64,000 bases of DNA from contig JAHEMM010000002.1 of assembly GCA_024643655.1 (NCBI GenBank), positions 56,768 to 120,767 of the forward strand, read 5' to 3'. The notes below the pieces were generated by a model. It did no database searches and was not told the origin of the DNA. It worked only from the letters and a program-made list of their open reading frames with translations. The DNA is from Chitinophagaceae bacterium. Its GTDB lineage: Bacteria > Bacteroidota > Bacteroidia > Chitinophagales > Chitinophagaceae. Position 1 is the first letter of the stretch, and each line of letters begins with the position of its first letter. Of this stretch, positions 9,357-19,815 are shown piece by piece. The position numbers and the translations under genes are program-made.

Positions 9357-11822
9357 ATGGAGTATATCGGAGAGCATCTTTTACCAGGTCAACTTGGACA
9401 CTTTTTCATCGCACTTTCCTTAGTGGCATCTTTGATTGCAACTTTTTCTTATTTCAAATCAGCACAATCAAAAAATGATACAGATGCAACCTATTGGAAA
9501 AAATTAGCCCGCATTGCATTCATTACAGAAGTAATTTCAGTTTTTGCAATTTTTGCAATTCTCTTTTATATTATATCCAATCATTTATTTGAATATAAAT
9601 ATGCATGGCAACATAGCAGCCGATCCTTAGAAGTGAAATACTTGCTTGCATGTTTCTGGGAAGGACAGGAAGGTAGTTTTTTACTCTGGAGTATTTGGCA
9701 TTGCATATTGGGTTTAATATTAATCAAAACAAGTAAGAAATGGGAAGCCCCGGTTATGACGGTTGTATCCCTAATGCAATTTGCATTAGCCACAATGATT
9801 GCAGGCATTTATTTCTTTGGTTGGAAAATGGGTTCGAACCCTTTTATTCTTTTGAGAGATTCAGGTGTACTTGATAATGCTCCTGCTCTGCATATAAATG
9901 GTGATGTCGCACTTGGTTTACGTCAAGATTACATGCTATCAATCAAAGATGGCAATGACCTCAATCCACTATTACAGAATTACTGGATGGTGATTCACCC
10001 TCCCGTTTTATTTATGGGTTTCGCATCAACAATTGTTCCTTTTGCTTATGTAATCGCTGGTCTTTGGAAAAAGAATTTTGGGGAATGGACTAAACCTGCA
10101 CTTCCCTGGTCTTTATTTTCAGCTGCCGTTTTTGGCGTTGGAATAATGATGGGTGCCATGTGGGCATATGAATCATTGACTTTTGGAGGATATTGGGCCT
10201 GGGATCCGGTGGAAAATGCATCTCTAGTTCCCTGGTTGATATTAATTTCAGGCATTCATACTCTGCTCATTTATAAGCATACTGGTCATTCATTAAGAGC
10301 TACCAACTTATTCTTTATTCTTAGTTTCAGTTTTGTTATTTACTCTACTTTTTTAACCAGAAGTGGAATTCTTGGCGAAACTTCAGTACATGCTTTTACA
10401 GATCTTGGAATGAATTTGCAATTACTTGTTTTTCTTTTGATGTTTGTACTACCCTCTCTTACCCTTTTTGCTAAACGTTATAAAGAGATACCTACCATAC
10501 ATAAAGAAGAAAATACTTCATCAAGAGAATTTTGGATGTTTATCGGTTCTCTGGTTTTCTTTTTATCAGCATTAGTCATCATTAGCAAAACTTCGATACC
10601 CGTATTTAATAAAATTTTGGGCACTAAAATCGCTCCCCCTGAAAAAGCTGAATATTCATACAATCAGATAATGGTTTTTATATCGATCATCATTGCAATG
10701 TTGACAGCTGTTACGCAATATTTAAAATATAAAAGCACCCCTACTAAACTATTTCTTAAGAAAATATTGATCCCAACAATTATTGCAATTATAGTTGCCT
10801 CTCTAATACTTTTTGTTGGAAAAGTAAATTATGAAAAAGAAACCTACGGTTTCATGGTTGCTATCTGGCTGGCTGTAGCCTGCAGTGTGTATACGATAGT
10901 TGCCAATGCAGCTTATATCTGGTTAGGTATGAAAGGGCAATTGAATCTTTCTGGAGGCTCTATCTCACATTTCGGATTCGGTCTTGTCCTTTTAGGTATA
11001 CTCATTTCCTCTTCCAATAAAGAAGTACTTTCTAACAATATTGGAGGGATCCCGGCTCCTTTAGATAAAAATGAAGACCCAAGAGAAAACCTGACATTGG
11101 TTAAAGGGTTGACAGTAGACATGGGGAAGTATTCACTAACGTATGAAGGAGATTCTTCTCATCCCAAAAAACAACTTTCTTTTTATAAAGTAAGGTTTAA
11201 AAGTAAGGACGGAAAAGAAGAGTTTGTATTAACGCCTAATTCATTTGTAAATTATAAAGGGAATGAAGGATTGATGTCAAATCCTGATGCCCGTCACTAT
11301 TGGAATCATGATATTTTTACTTATATCACTTCTATCTCAAACCCCGATAAAACAAAAGACACCAGTACATTCAGGCCTAATGAATTGAAACTAAACGATA
11401 CTTTGTTCTATTCAAGCGGCTTTATTATTTATGAAAATTTAACACAAACTGAAAATCTGCCAGAAGATCTTTTCGGTAAAACTGGCTCATTGCATCAGGC
11501 TAGTCTGAAAATTCATTCCAAAACGGGTTCTATTTATTCAGTAGCGCCTAAATTGGCTATTGCCAAAGGCAATGAAATGTCTTTGCCAGATACCGTATTG
11601 GCAGAAAGTATTGTTTTACAATTGCAAAAGATAAATCCCGACAATAGCATTACACTGGGTATTAAAGAATCTAATGCCGTTATGGATTACATAACATTAA
11701 AAGCTTATAAATTCCCTTATATCAGACTACTTTGGTTTGGAGTTATTATTACTGCAATTGGTATCATTATAAGTATGGTTCGCAGAATCCAGTTAAACCG
11801 AAAGGAAAAAGAAACGTCTTAA
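9357..11822 (+). CDS. ccmF: Cytochrome c heme lyase subunit CcmF/CcsA family
   Basis: Multi-TM protein with WWD-type motif FGGYWAWDPVENASLVPWLILISGIHTL; 7 nt from ccmE. Confidence 0.95.
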   Translation: MEYIGEHLLPGQLGHFFIALSLVASLIATFSYFKSAQSKNDTDATYWKKLARIAFITEVISVFAIFAILFYIISNHLFEYKYAWQHSSRSLEVKYLLACFWEGQEGSFLLWSIWHCILGLILIKTSKKWEAPVMTVVSLMQFALATMIAGIYFFGWKMGSNPFILLRDSGVLDNAPALHINGDVALGLRQDYMLSIKDGNDLNPLLQNYWMVIHPPVLFMGFASTIVPFAYVIAGLWKKNFGEWTKPALPWSLFSAAVFGVGIMMGAMWAYESLTFGGYWAWDPVENASLVPWLILISGIHTLLIYKHTGHSLRATNLFFILSFSFVIYSTFLTRSGILGETSVHAFTDLGMNLQLLVFLLMFVLPSLTLFAKRYKEIPTIHKEENTSSREFWMFIGSLVFFLSALVIISKTSIPVFNKILGTKIAPPEKAEYSYNQIMVFISIIIAMLTAVTQYLKYKSTPTKLFLKKILIPTIIAIIVASLILFVGKVNYEKETYGFMVAIWLAVACSVYTIVANAAYIWLGMKGQLNLSGGSISHFGFGLVLLGILISSSNKEVLSNNIGGIPAPLDKNEDPRENLTLVKGLTVDMGKYSLTYEGDSSHPKKQLSFYKVRFKSKDGKEEFVLTPNSFVNYKGNEGLMSNPDARHYWNHDIFTYITSISNPDKTKDTSTFRPNELKLNDTLFYSSGFIIYENLTQTENLPEDLFGKTGSLHQASLKIHSKTGSIYSVAPKLAIAKGNEMSLPDTVLAESIVLQLQKINPDNSITLGIKESNAVMDYITLKAYKFPYIRLLWFGVIITAIGIIISMVRRIQLNRKEKETS

Positions 11823-11905
11823 ATTTAGCTTTTCCCAAACAGCATCTATTGTAGATTTGTTGTCTCATTTAGAAAAATGCAAATTGTATTTTAATTTTGC
11901 TTACA

Positions 11906-12604
11906 ATGAAGATGCTGCGCAAATTTTATTGCCTATTCATAATTCTGCTAATTCAGCCAGGCGGCAATGTTTTTGCACAAGTAGATACTACCGGACCTTT
12001 TGTTGACTCCACAAAATATGCCCTTGAATTGATGAAAGTACAGTCAAAAAAATGGGGGCCGAATGATACAATTTATGTTCCGGCAATCCTATATCAAAAT
12101 GAGATCGTCAATTTCAAAGAAGAAGGAATGGCCTGGATATCAAATCTTTCTCCTGAGAAGCTAGCCAAATTTATCAATGAATGGACAAGGCTTCGTAATG
12201 CCGTATATGTAACTTACCCCTATGCAAAAGTGGCTGGAGCAACCATAAATGATATCAATCAACAACTAGTTGGAGTGAATGGCAAAAAAGAAAGAAAGGC
12301 TAAAATCAAGTCGAGAGAAAAGGAATTAAAAAAACAGTTTGGAGATCCATTATCAAATCTTTCTGTTTATCAAGGCAAAATATTAATGAAGCTTATTAAT
12401 AGGCAAACAGGTAATAATTGTTATGAAATAATTAAAGAATATAAAGGCGGGGTAAATGCCCGGTTTTATCAAACTGTAGCATGGTTTGTTGGCGGCAACC
12501 TTAAACAGGATTGGGATACGAAAGAAAATTCCATGGATCGGCAGATTGAGAGTTTTGTAAAAGAAATTGACGGAAACTGGTACGGCAACCCTTATCGACG
12601 TTAA
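11906..12604 (+). CDS. DUF4294 domain-containing protein
   Basis: GPNDTIYVPAILYQNEIV...LRNAVYVTYPYAKVAGATINDIN...KEREKELKKQFG-like pattern (REKELKKQFGDPLSNLSVYQGKILMKLINRQTGNNCYEIIKEYKGG) typical of Bacteroidota DUF4294. Confidence 0.85.
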   Translation: MKMLRKFYCLFIILLIQPGGNVFAQVDTTGPFVDSTKYALELMKVQSKKWGPNDTIYVPAILYQNEIVNFKEEGMAWISNLSPEKLAKFINEWTRLRNAVYVTYPYAKVAGATINDINQQLVGVNGKKERKAKIKSREKELKKQFGDPLSNLSVYQGKILMKLINRQTGNNCYEIIKEYKGGVNARFYQTVAWFVGGNLKQDWDTKENSMDRQIESFVKEIDGNWYGNPYRR

Positions 12605-12654
12605 TTACCACTCTTAATTTTTTCCTTTATACATTTGAACAACAAATTTTAGAA

Positions 12655-13395
12655 ATGAAGGTAGATATACTTGCTATTGGCGTACATCCAGATGATGTTG
12701 AACTAGGTTGTTCCGGAACTATCATCAATGAAATAAAAAATGGGAAAAAAGTAGGCATTGTAGATTTAACACAAGGTGAATTAGGTACCAGAGGAACAAT
12801 TGATTCCAGATATGAAGAAGCAGCAAATGCTGCCATGATAATGGGAGTACAATGCAGGGAGAACCTAAAAATGAGGGATGGTTTTTTTGAAAATGATGAA
12901 ACCAATAAATTAAAACTTATTGCTGCTATACGTAAATATCAACCCGATATTGTAATTGGCAATGTGTTACATGACCGACATCCAGATCATGGCCGAGCTG
13001 GAAAAATGATTGCTGAGTGTTGCTTTTTAGCAGGGCTTACAAAAATTGAAACCAAGGATGAAGAAGGAAAAGAACAAGCAAGATGGCGACCATCGTATGT
13101 TTTGCATTATATACAAGACTGGTATCATGAACCAGATTTGCTTATCGACATCAGTAATGTTTTTGAACAACGCATGAAATCTATAGAGGCTTATGCTACA
13201 CAATTTCATTCCCCAGAAAATAAAGCTTCGACTGATCCGCAAACATATATTTCTACACCCGATTTTTTAGATAGTGTAATTGCCAGAGCCAGAATGTTTG
13301 GGAAAAGAATTGGTGTAAAATATGCGGAAGGTTTCATCACAGAAAAAAAGATAGGCATTAACTCTTTGGATGCATTGATTCAAAATGAAACTTAA
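12655..13395 (+). CDS. bshB1: Bacillithiol biosynthesis deacetylase BshB1
   Basis: DILAIGVHPDDVELGCSGTI...VGIVDLTQGELGTRGT...HDRHPDHGRAG...HYIQDWYHEPDLLIDIS. Confidence 0.94.
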   Translation: MKVDILAIGVHPDDVELGCSGTIINEIKNGKKVGIVDLTQGELGTRGTIDSRYEEAANAAMIMGVQCRENLKMRDGFFENDETNKLKLIAAIRKYQPDIVIGNVLHDRHPDHGRAGKMIAECCFLAGLTKIETKDEEGKEQARWRPSYVLHYIQDWYHEPDLLIDISNVFEQRMKSIEAYATQFHSPENKASTDPQTYISTPDFLDSVIARARMFGKRIGVKYAEGFITEKKIGINSLDALIQNET

Positions 13396-13524
13396 ACAAC
13401 TGTTAGTTGGTTTTGTTTAAGAAAACATGATCAAAATCACTTTTTTTTGTATCAAATTATACAATTCTTTAGCATATCCAATTACAGATTAAAGGTTATC
13501 TTTGCACATCTGAAATTAGTAACT

Positions 13525-14592
13525 ATGGCGAGCCCAAAATTCTCAAATACATCCCAATCATTTCATACGGAGCTTAAAAAAAGAATCAACGATTATTTTA
13601 AGCAAGCTGGTAAGTCAATGACCGGCAATTTTTCCCTTTATTTTAAAGCCATTTTATTAATTGTAAGTTTTTTATTCATATATGTACATCTTGTTTTTTA
13701 TACTCCAGCAACCTGGTTAGCAATAGTTGAATGTATTGTGCTCGGTGGGCTAACTGCCTCAATCGGTTTTAATGTAATGCATGATGGATTGCATGGCAGC
13801 TTTAGCCAAAAGAAATGGGTGAATGAAATGGCAGGATTAACACTTAATTTTTTGGGGGCAAATAATTTCATGTGGCGCAATAAACATAATATTATTCATC
13901 ACACTTATACTAATATTGAAGGTATTGATGACGATATAGAAGCTAAGCCATTATTACGTCTTTGTGAAACACAAAAACATTACAAGATTCATCGTTTTCA
14001 ACATTGGTATTTTTGGCTTGCCTATTCCCTATTATATATCTGGTGGGTATTATTTACTGATTATAAAAAATATTTTCTTGGAAGAATAGGACCAACACCT
14101 ATTAAAAAAATGAGTTTTGCTGATCATGTTTCATTCTGGGGCTTTAAACTATTACATGCCTTTTTGTTTTTTGCATTGCCAATTTATACGTTAGGATTTT
14201 CTACCTGGATTGTAGGCTTTCTGATTTATGGCATGTTCACAGGTTTTGTATTAAGTATTGTATTCCAATTGGCACATACTGTTGAAGAAACTCATTTTCC
14301 GCAAGCAAATGAAGGAACAGGCAAGATGGAAGACGAATGGGCTGTACATCAATTGAAAACGACTGCCAATTTTGCTACCCGTAATAAATTAATATCATGG
14401 CTTGTTGGTGGTCTAAACTTTCAGGTAGAGCATCATCTTTTCCCTAGAGTATCTCATGTTCACTACCCGGAAATAAGTAAGATTATTAAAAATGCTTGTA
14501 ATGAATTTGGCGTTCCTTATATAGAACATAAAAGAATGAGAATGGCTGTTGCATCTCATATCACTCATTTGAAAACATTAAGCCGAAAATAA
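13525..14592 (+). CDS. Fatty acid desaturase (membrane acyl-CoA desaturase)
   Basis: Histidine boxes HDGLHG, HNIIHH, QVEHHLFP; multiple TM helices. Start likely ATG 13525 (MASPKFSN). Confidence 0.93.
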   Translation: MASPKFSNTSQSFHTELKKRINDYFKQAGKSMTGNFSLYFKAILLIVSFLFIYVHLVFYTPATWLAIVECIVLGGLTASIGFNVMHDGLHGSFSQKKWVNEMAGLTLNFLGANNFMWRNKHNIIHHTYTNIEGIDDDIEAKPLLRLCETQKHYKIHRFQHWYFWLAYSLLYIWWVLFTDYKKYFLGRIGPTPIKKMSFADHVSFWGFKLLHAFLFFALPIYTLGFSTWIVGFLIYGMFTGFVLSIVFQLAHTVEETHFPQANEGTGKMEDEWAVHQLKTTANFATRNKLISWLVGGLNFQVEHHLFPRVSHVHYPEISKIIKNACNEFGVPYIEHKRMRMAVASHITHLKTLSRK

Positions 14593-14611
14593 TTTTAAAA
14601 TAAAAAAAATT

Positions 14612-14638
14612 AAAGCTGCTTTATGCAGCTTTTTTTAA
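14612..14638 (+). terminator. Rho-independent terminator downstream of desaturase
   Basis: AAAGCTGC-TTTAT-GCAGCTTT stem-loop followed by T tract. Confidence 0.85.
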
Positions 14639-14714
14639 TGAATAAACTTAATACTTGCCTTACTTTTGAATCAAATGAGAGAGATTACGTATTGCAAAAG
14701 AGAAAAAAATAAGA

Positions 14715-15761
14715 ATGACTGACCTTAGTAAACATGATCCTAATATTGTTGGAAATCCTGATAATAATATTTTTGGCCTACCAACTAATGAAGAGAATTC
14801 TAAATTAATCATTATCCCTGTTCCATGGGAAGTTACAGTAAGTTATGCTGCTGGAACTGCAAGAGCTCCAGAAGCAATATCAAAAGCAAGTTTGCAAGTT
14901 GATTTATTTGACCCTGACATTCCTGATGCTTGGAAACAAGGATTCTATTTGCGACCAATTGACAAAAAAATATTAATGAAAAGCGACTTTTTACGTAAAG
15001 AAGCTGAATTATATATTGACTACATATCAAGAGGTGATGATGTTGCTGCAAATCAGTTCATGAGTAAAGCACTAAGAGAAGTAAATGAAGGCGGTGAGTT
15101 TTTAAACACTTGGGTATATGAACAAACCAAAGATTTACTGGAAAAAGATAAATTAGTAGGCCTACTAGGTGGCGACCATAGTACACCTCTTGGATACTTT
15201 AAAGCAATAGCCGAAAAGCATGGAGATTTTGGCATTTTACAAATAGATGCTCATTTTGATCTTAGAGTAGCGTATGAAGGATTCAATTATTCTCATGCTA
15301 GTATTATGTACAACGCATTAACTGAGATCCCGGAATTAAAAAGATTAGTACAAGTTGGTATTCGGGATTTTGGAAGTGATGAATGGGAGTATGTAAAAAA
15401 TAGTAACTATCGCATTATTACCTACTTTGATAAGGAAATTAAAGACCGACAGTTTGAAGGGCAAACCTGGAAACATATTTCTGAAGAGATTATTGACAAA
15501 CTTCCAGAAAAGGTTTTCATAAGTTTCGACATAGATGGACTAGACAGAAAACTTTGCCCATTTACTGGCACACCCGTTCCGGGTGGATTTGAATTAGATC
15601 AGGTATTTTATTTATTTATGCAACTTTTGCACAGCGGTAAAAGGATTGTTGGATTTGATCTCAACGAAGTTGGAATTGGTGGCGATACAGATTGGGATGC
15701 TAATGTTGGCGCAAGAGCTTTGTATAAATTGTGTAATTTATTGGTAGCAAGTAACCCTTAA
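14715..15761 (+). CDS. Arginase/agmatinase/formimidoylglutamase family protein
   Basis: GGDHSTPLG, QIDAHFDLR, SFDIDGLDRKLCPFTGTPVPGG ureohydrolase motifs. Confidence 0.92.
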   Translation: MTDLSKHDPNIVGNPDNNIFGLPTNEENSKLIIIPVPWEVTVSYAAGTARAPEAISKASLQVDLFDPDIPDAWKQGFYLRPIDKKILMKSDFLRKEAELYIDYISRGDDVAANQFMSKALREVNEGGEFLNTWVYEQTKDLLEKDKLVGLLGGDHSTPLGYFKAIAEKHGDFGILQIDAHFDLRVAYEGFNYSHASIMYNALTEIPELKRLVQVGIRDFGSDEWEYVKNSNYRIITYFDKEIKDRQFEGQTWKHISEEIIDKLPEKVFISFDIDGLDRKLCPFTGTPVPGGFELDQVFYLFMQLLHSGKRIVGFDLNEVGIGGDTDWDANVGARALYKLCNLLVASNP

Positions 15762-15774
15762 TAAAATATACAAA

Positions 15775-16332
15775 ATGAATCAGTTTACATTCATTTTAAA
15801 AAATGAAAAAATCGCTTCTTATAAAAAATCCATACTTGCAATCATTGGATTAAACTTACTCTTTTTTATATATCTATCATATTCAACTAATAATAATTAT
15901 ATAAGAAATACAGCAATATTCGCAATTGCATTTACTCTTTTGAGTTATTTATTATCATATTTTCTGGAAAGAAAAAATATAGTATTCAGCGCTGTTTTTA
16001 CATCAGTAGCATTTTTCATTTTTTCATATTTCAAGCTACATCTTTGGTGGCAAGCAATTGCAATGCTTTTTATTCTTTTAATGTATTTATACTCTATTAG
16101 GATTTTACAAGTTATTATTACTGAAAAAATAATTATTTATCCATCATTCCCAAATAAACATATTCAATGGGAAATGCTTAATAATTTACTAGTAAAAGAC
16201 AACCTTTTAACGATTGATTTTAAAAATAATAAACTGATCCAATCAGAAATAATAGTTGAAAAGAAAGATGAAATAGATGATGAGAAAGAATTTAACGACT
16301 TTTGCAGACAACAATTGAATAAATGGGTTTAG
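15775..16332 (+). CDS. Membrane protein of unknown function
   Basis: Several hydrophobic helices then a soluble tail; 13 nt after the arginase-family gene and overlapping the radical SAM gene by 10 nt. Confidence 0.7.
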   Translation: MNQFTFILKNEKIASYKKSILAIIGLNLLFFIYLSYSTNNNYIRNTAIFAIAFTLLSYLLSYFLERKNIVFSAVFTSVAFFIFSYFKLHLWWQAIAMLFILLMYLYSIRILQVIITEKIIIYPSFPNKHIQWEMLNNLLVKDNLLTIDFKNNKLIQSEIIVEKKDEIDDEKEFNDFCRQQLNKWV

Positions 16333-17624
16333 AACAATCTCCATATATATTATATTCCGATGGCAAGGGAAACATTTTTGAAGACATTTCATTATATGTA
16401 GCTGGCCGAAGTGGCTGGGATGCTGTAGATATTCCAGCTGAAGATTGGATAGAGTTGCCTTTTGGTGGATCATTATATGAATTGCCTGGACGAAAAGGAA
16501 TAGGTATTGATGTTGAAACCGGTGAAATGCGATTATGCGAAAAAGGATTAGCAGTTGCTGCATTTGTACCTCCTGCTTATTCTGGTTTTTATATGGCAGC
16601 ATTTGAAAGTGATGCTGACGCACCAATATTACCTTTATTCTGTTATTCCGCGGCTGCCTGGTTAGATGGCAAATTTTATGTGCCTGCCGTAAGAATTGAA
16701 CAAGATATACGGCAAGATTGTGAGGGATATGATTCAGAAAAAGTAGCAGCTGGAGTAAACGATCTATTAAAACACTATCCGCATAACAGATTAGTAAGCC
16801 ATTTGGCAAATAACTGTGCATTAACTTATCAATGCCCTGCTGCAAGAAATTTTGCTCTAGGAAGATGGGAATGCCCAATTCCAGTTTCCCCGGCATGTAA
16901 TGCAAATTGTGTTGGTTGTATTTCATTACAACCTGATGAAGAAACGATTGTATCTCCGCAAGACAGATTGGCATTTAAACCTACGGCAGAAGAGATTGTA
17001 GAGTTCACAGTTCCTCATTTAGAATCAGCTCCCTATCCTATTGTTAGCTTTGGACAAGGATGCGAAGGCGAACCATTATTAATGTGGGAAACAATGCGGG
17101 ATGCAATAATAGAAATAAGAAAACATACCAAGAAAGGGAGTATCAACATTAATACAAACGGGTCAAAACCAGATGCCGTAAAAGCATTATGCGAAGCTGG
17201 GTTAGATTCGATAAGAGTAAGTACAAATTCTGTTCGGAAAGAAATTTATACCCCATATTATCGGCCTAACAATTATGTGTTTGAGGACATAGTTGAAAGT
17301 CTGAAAATCGTCAACAGTTTTGGAGGGTGGACATCAATTAATTTTTTTGTTTTTCCAGGCATGACTGACTCCATTGCAGAGTATGAAGCTTTGAGAAAGT
17401 TTATTAAAGAAACAGGGTTAAAAATGATACAATGGAGGAGTTTCAATATTGATCCAGATTGGTATTTAGGAAAAATTGGAGTTACTGATACTGGCGAATG
17501 TCTTGGAGTAAAGCAATTACAACAATTAATTAGAGAAGAATTTCCTGATCTGAAATATGGGTACTTCAATCCTCCTATTGAACGTATAAACGGAAAATTC
17601 GAAATGGATTTTGCACATCATTGA
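16323..17624 (+). CDS. Radical SAM protein with uncharacterised N-terminal domain
   Basis: CNANCVGC cluster motif (CxxxCxxC), SFGQGCEGEPLL, NINTNGSKPDAVKALCEAGLDSIRVS. Confidence 0.92.
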   Translation: MGLEQSPYILYSDGKGNIFEDISLYVAGRSGWDAVDIPAEDWIELPFGGSLYELPGRKGIGIDVETGEMRLCEKGLAVAAFVPPAYSGFYMAAFESDADAPILPLFCYSAAAWLDGKFYVPAVRIEQDIRQDCEGYDSEKVAAGVNDLLKHYPHNRLVSHLANNCALTYQCPAARNFALGRWECPIPVSPACNANCVGCISLQPDEETIVSPQDRLAFKPTAEEIVEFTVPHLESAPYPIVSFGQGCEGEPLLMWETMRDAIIEIRKHTKKGSININTNGSKPDAVKALCEAGLDSIRVSTNSVRKEIYTPYYRPNNYVFEDIVESLKIVNSFGGWTSINFFVFPGMTDSIAEYEALRKFIKETGLKMIQWRSFNIDPDWYLGKIGVTDTGECLGVKQLQQLIREEFPDLKYGYFNPPIERINGKFEMDFAHH

Positions 17625-17640
17625 TATTACGACCAACAGA

Positions 17641-18576
17641 ATGAAAAAAAAGTACTCGCAAAATAAAATTCTCGTTGGTGTAGTATTGGCAATTTTAGCA
17701 ACGATTATCTGGTCAGGCAATTTTATTATAGCCAGAAGTGCAAAAGACACAATTCCACCTGTTTCATTAGCATTCTATCGTTGGCTCACAGCCACTCTTA
17801 TATTACTCCCTTTTACATGGCAATTATTTATTAAAGAATTTGGAATACTTAAAACCCATTTTTTTTATTTCCTTCTAGTGGCAGTAACCGGAGTTTCAAT
17901 GTTCAACACTTTTGTATACATAGCTGGCCATACTACAGAAGCTATTAACATGGCATTACTTGGAACAACTACCTCACCAATCATATCTGTAATTCTCGCA
18001 AGAATTTTTCTTAAAGAATTAATTCCAGGGACAAGAATAATTGGTATGTTGATTTGTATTGCAGGTATCTTATTATTACTTAGCAAGGGTGACCTAAACA
18101 TTTTGTTATCATTTTCATTTACAGAAGGAGATTGGTGGATGCTGGCGGCTGCATTTACATTTGCTATTTATAATGTATGTGCAAAAAAGAAACCAGCAGC
18201 GATGAGTTCTAAAAATTTTCTATTTACTGTTTTTCTTATTGGCACGATAATTCTGCTGCCTTTTTATCTTATTGAGTTAAATAATAAAGGATCTTTTGAA
18301 ATTAATGGTACCAACCTGATTGCTATACTCTATTTGGGCTTAGGAGCTTCAGTTATTTGTTTTTTATTATGGAATGAATCAATTGCAAACCTTGGTGCAG
18401 GCAGAGCATCATTATTTGGCAACCTTATACCTGTTTTTAGTAGTATTGAAGCAGTCCTCTTTTTGAATGAAAAAATTTCTATTACTCATTTGATTAGCTT
18501 TATATTAGTAGTGATTGGTTTATTGATTGCCAATTTGAACATAAAATCATTTATTCAGGCTTTAAATAAAAAATAA
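17641..18576 (+). CDS. EamA/DMT-family transporter
   Basis: Ten-TM EamA pattern: LAILATIIWSGNFIIARSA...PPVSLAFYRWLTATLILLP. Confidence 0.94.
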   Translation: MKKKYSQNKILVGVVLAILATIIWSGNFIIARSAKDTIPPVSLAFYRWLTATLILLPFTWQLFIKEFGILKTHFFYFLLVAVTGVSMFNTFVYIAGHTTEAINMALLGTTTSPIISVILARIFLKELIPGTRIIGMLICIAGILLLLSKGDLNILLSFSFTEGDWWMLAAAFTFAIYNVCAKKKPAAMSSKNFLFTVFLIGTIILLPFYLIELNNKGSFEINGTNLIAILYLGLGASVICFLLWNESIANLGAGRASLFGNLIPVFSSIEAVLFLNEKISITHLISFILVVIGLLIANLNIKSFIQALNKK

Positions 18577-19761
18577 TTGTCGTACGTAATATCAAAGAGA
18601 ATTCTACCAATAATTGTAATCGCACAATTTGCAGGCACATCGCTTTGGTTTGTTGGTAATGCAGTTTTACCAGAATTAAAACAAACACTAGGTTTATCAC
18701 AATATGCTGTAAGTCATGTTACTTCAGCTGTAATGCTGGGTTTTATCGCTGGTACACTTGCTTTTGCCTTCTTCTCTTTAGCTGATCGTTATTCTCCTGT
18801 TAAGCTTTTCTTCATTTGTTCTTTATTAGGCGCCTTATCTAACTCTTCTGTAGCATGGTTAGCAAAAGACGCTTCATCATTATTTCTCTTGCGATTTATT
18901 ACTGGATTTTTTATAGCAGGTATTTATCCTGTTGGGATGAAGATTGCTGCCGACTGGTATGAAAAAGGCTTAGGGAAAGCCTTAGGATATTTATTAGGTG
19001 CTCTAATTCTTGGTACTGCGTTTCCTCATCTTTTAAAGAACAGAGATTTTGCATTACCATGGAAATCGGTTTTGTATTGTACATCTATTTTTGCAGCAAT
19101 TGGCGGAATGTTAATGATTTTATTTGTTGGTGACGGACCTTACCGCAAAAAATCAGGAGGCTTTCAGTGGAATGCTTTTGGTAAAATATTTTCATCTAAA
19201 AAATGGAGACAATCAGCTTATGGATATTTTGGACATATGTGGGAACTATATACTTTCTGGGGTTTCTTGCCAATTATACTTTTATTATATGCTTCAAAAA
19301 ATAAGGTTGATTTAAATATCCCGCTACTTTGTTTTCTTATAATTGGTATTGGAAGTATAAGTTCCATTATAGGCGGTTATCTTTCAAAAAATTGGGGTAG
19401 CGCAAAGGTGGGAATGACAGCATTATTTATTTCAGGTTTGTGTTGTATTCTTTCACCCTTCATTTATAATCTTCCGCCGCCATTTTTTCTTTCAATTCTT
19501 TTCATTTGGGGATTTACAGTTAGTCCAGACTCACCGCAATTTTCAACATTAGTAGCTCAATATGCACCAGATGGTTTAAAAGGAACTGCACTCACCATAT
19601 ATAACTCCATTGGATTCTTCATTTCTACGCTTAGCCTGATTATAATTGATAGAATATTTTATAGTGAAAGTTTTCTTGCGAAAGAAAACACAATGGGATT
19701 GCTTGGGCTTGGTGCATTATTTGGAATTCCTTCTTTAATAAAGCTTATACGTTCAAAATAA
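18577..19761 (+). CDS. MFS transporter
   Basis: 12-TM MFS pattern; TTG start immediately after the upstream stop codon. Confidence 0.9.
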   Translation: MSYVISKRILPIIVIAQFAGTSLWFVGNAVLPELKQTLGLSQYAVSHVTSAVMLGFIAGTLAFAFFSLADRYSPVKLFFICSLLGALSNSSVAWLAKDASSLFLLRFITGFFIAGIYPVGMKIAADWYEKGLGKALGYLLGALILGTAFPHLLKNRDFALPWKSVLYCTSIFAAIGGMLMILFVGDGPYRKKSGGFQWNAFGKIFSSKKWRQSAYGYFGHMWELYTFWGFLPIILLLYASKNKVDLNIPLLCFLIIGIGSISSIIGGYLSKNWGSAKVGMTALFISGLCCILSPFIYNLPPPFFLSILFIWGFTVSPDSPQFSTLVAQYAPDGLKGTALTIYNSIGFFISTLSLIIIDRIFYSESFLAKENTMGLLGLGALFGIPSLIKLIRSK

Positions 19762-19764
19762 AAA

Positions 19765-19788
19765 GTGCCAGATAATCAAATCTGGCAC
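19765..19788. terminator. Stem-loop terminator between convergent genes
   Basis: GTGCCAGAT-AATCAA-ATCTGGCAC, perfect 9-bp stem, between convergent CDS ends at 19761 and 19816. Confidence 0.8.
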
Positions 19789-19815
19789 CATTTAAGTATG
19801 TCAACATATAGTTTT

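Noticed and set aside
16243-16974. 243-aa minus-strand ORF
   Set aside because: Antisense to the well-supported radical SAM gene; Gln/His/Leu-rich composition typical of shadow frames.
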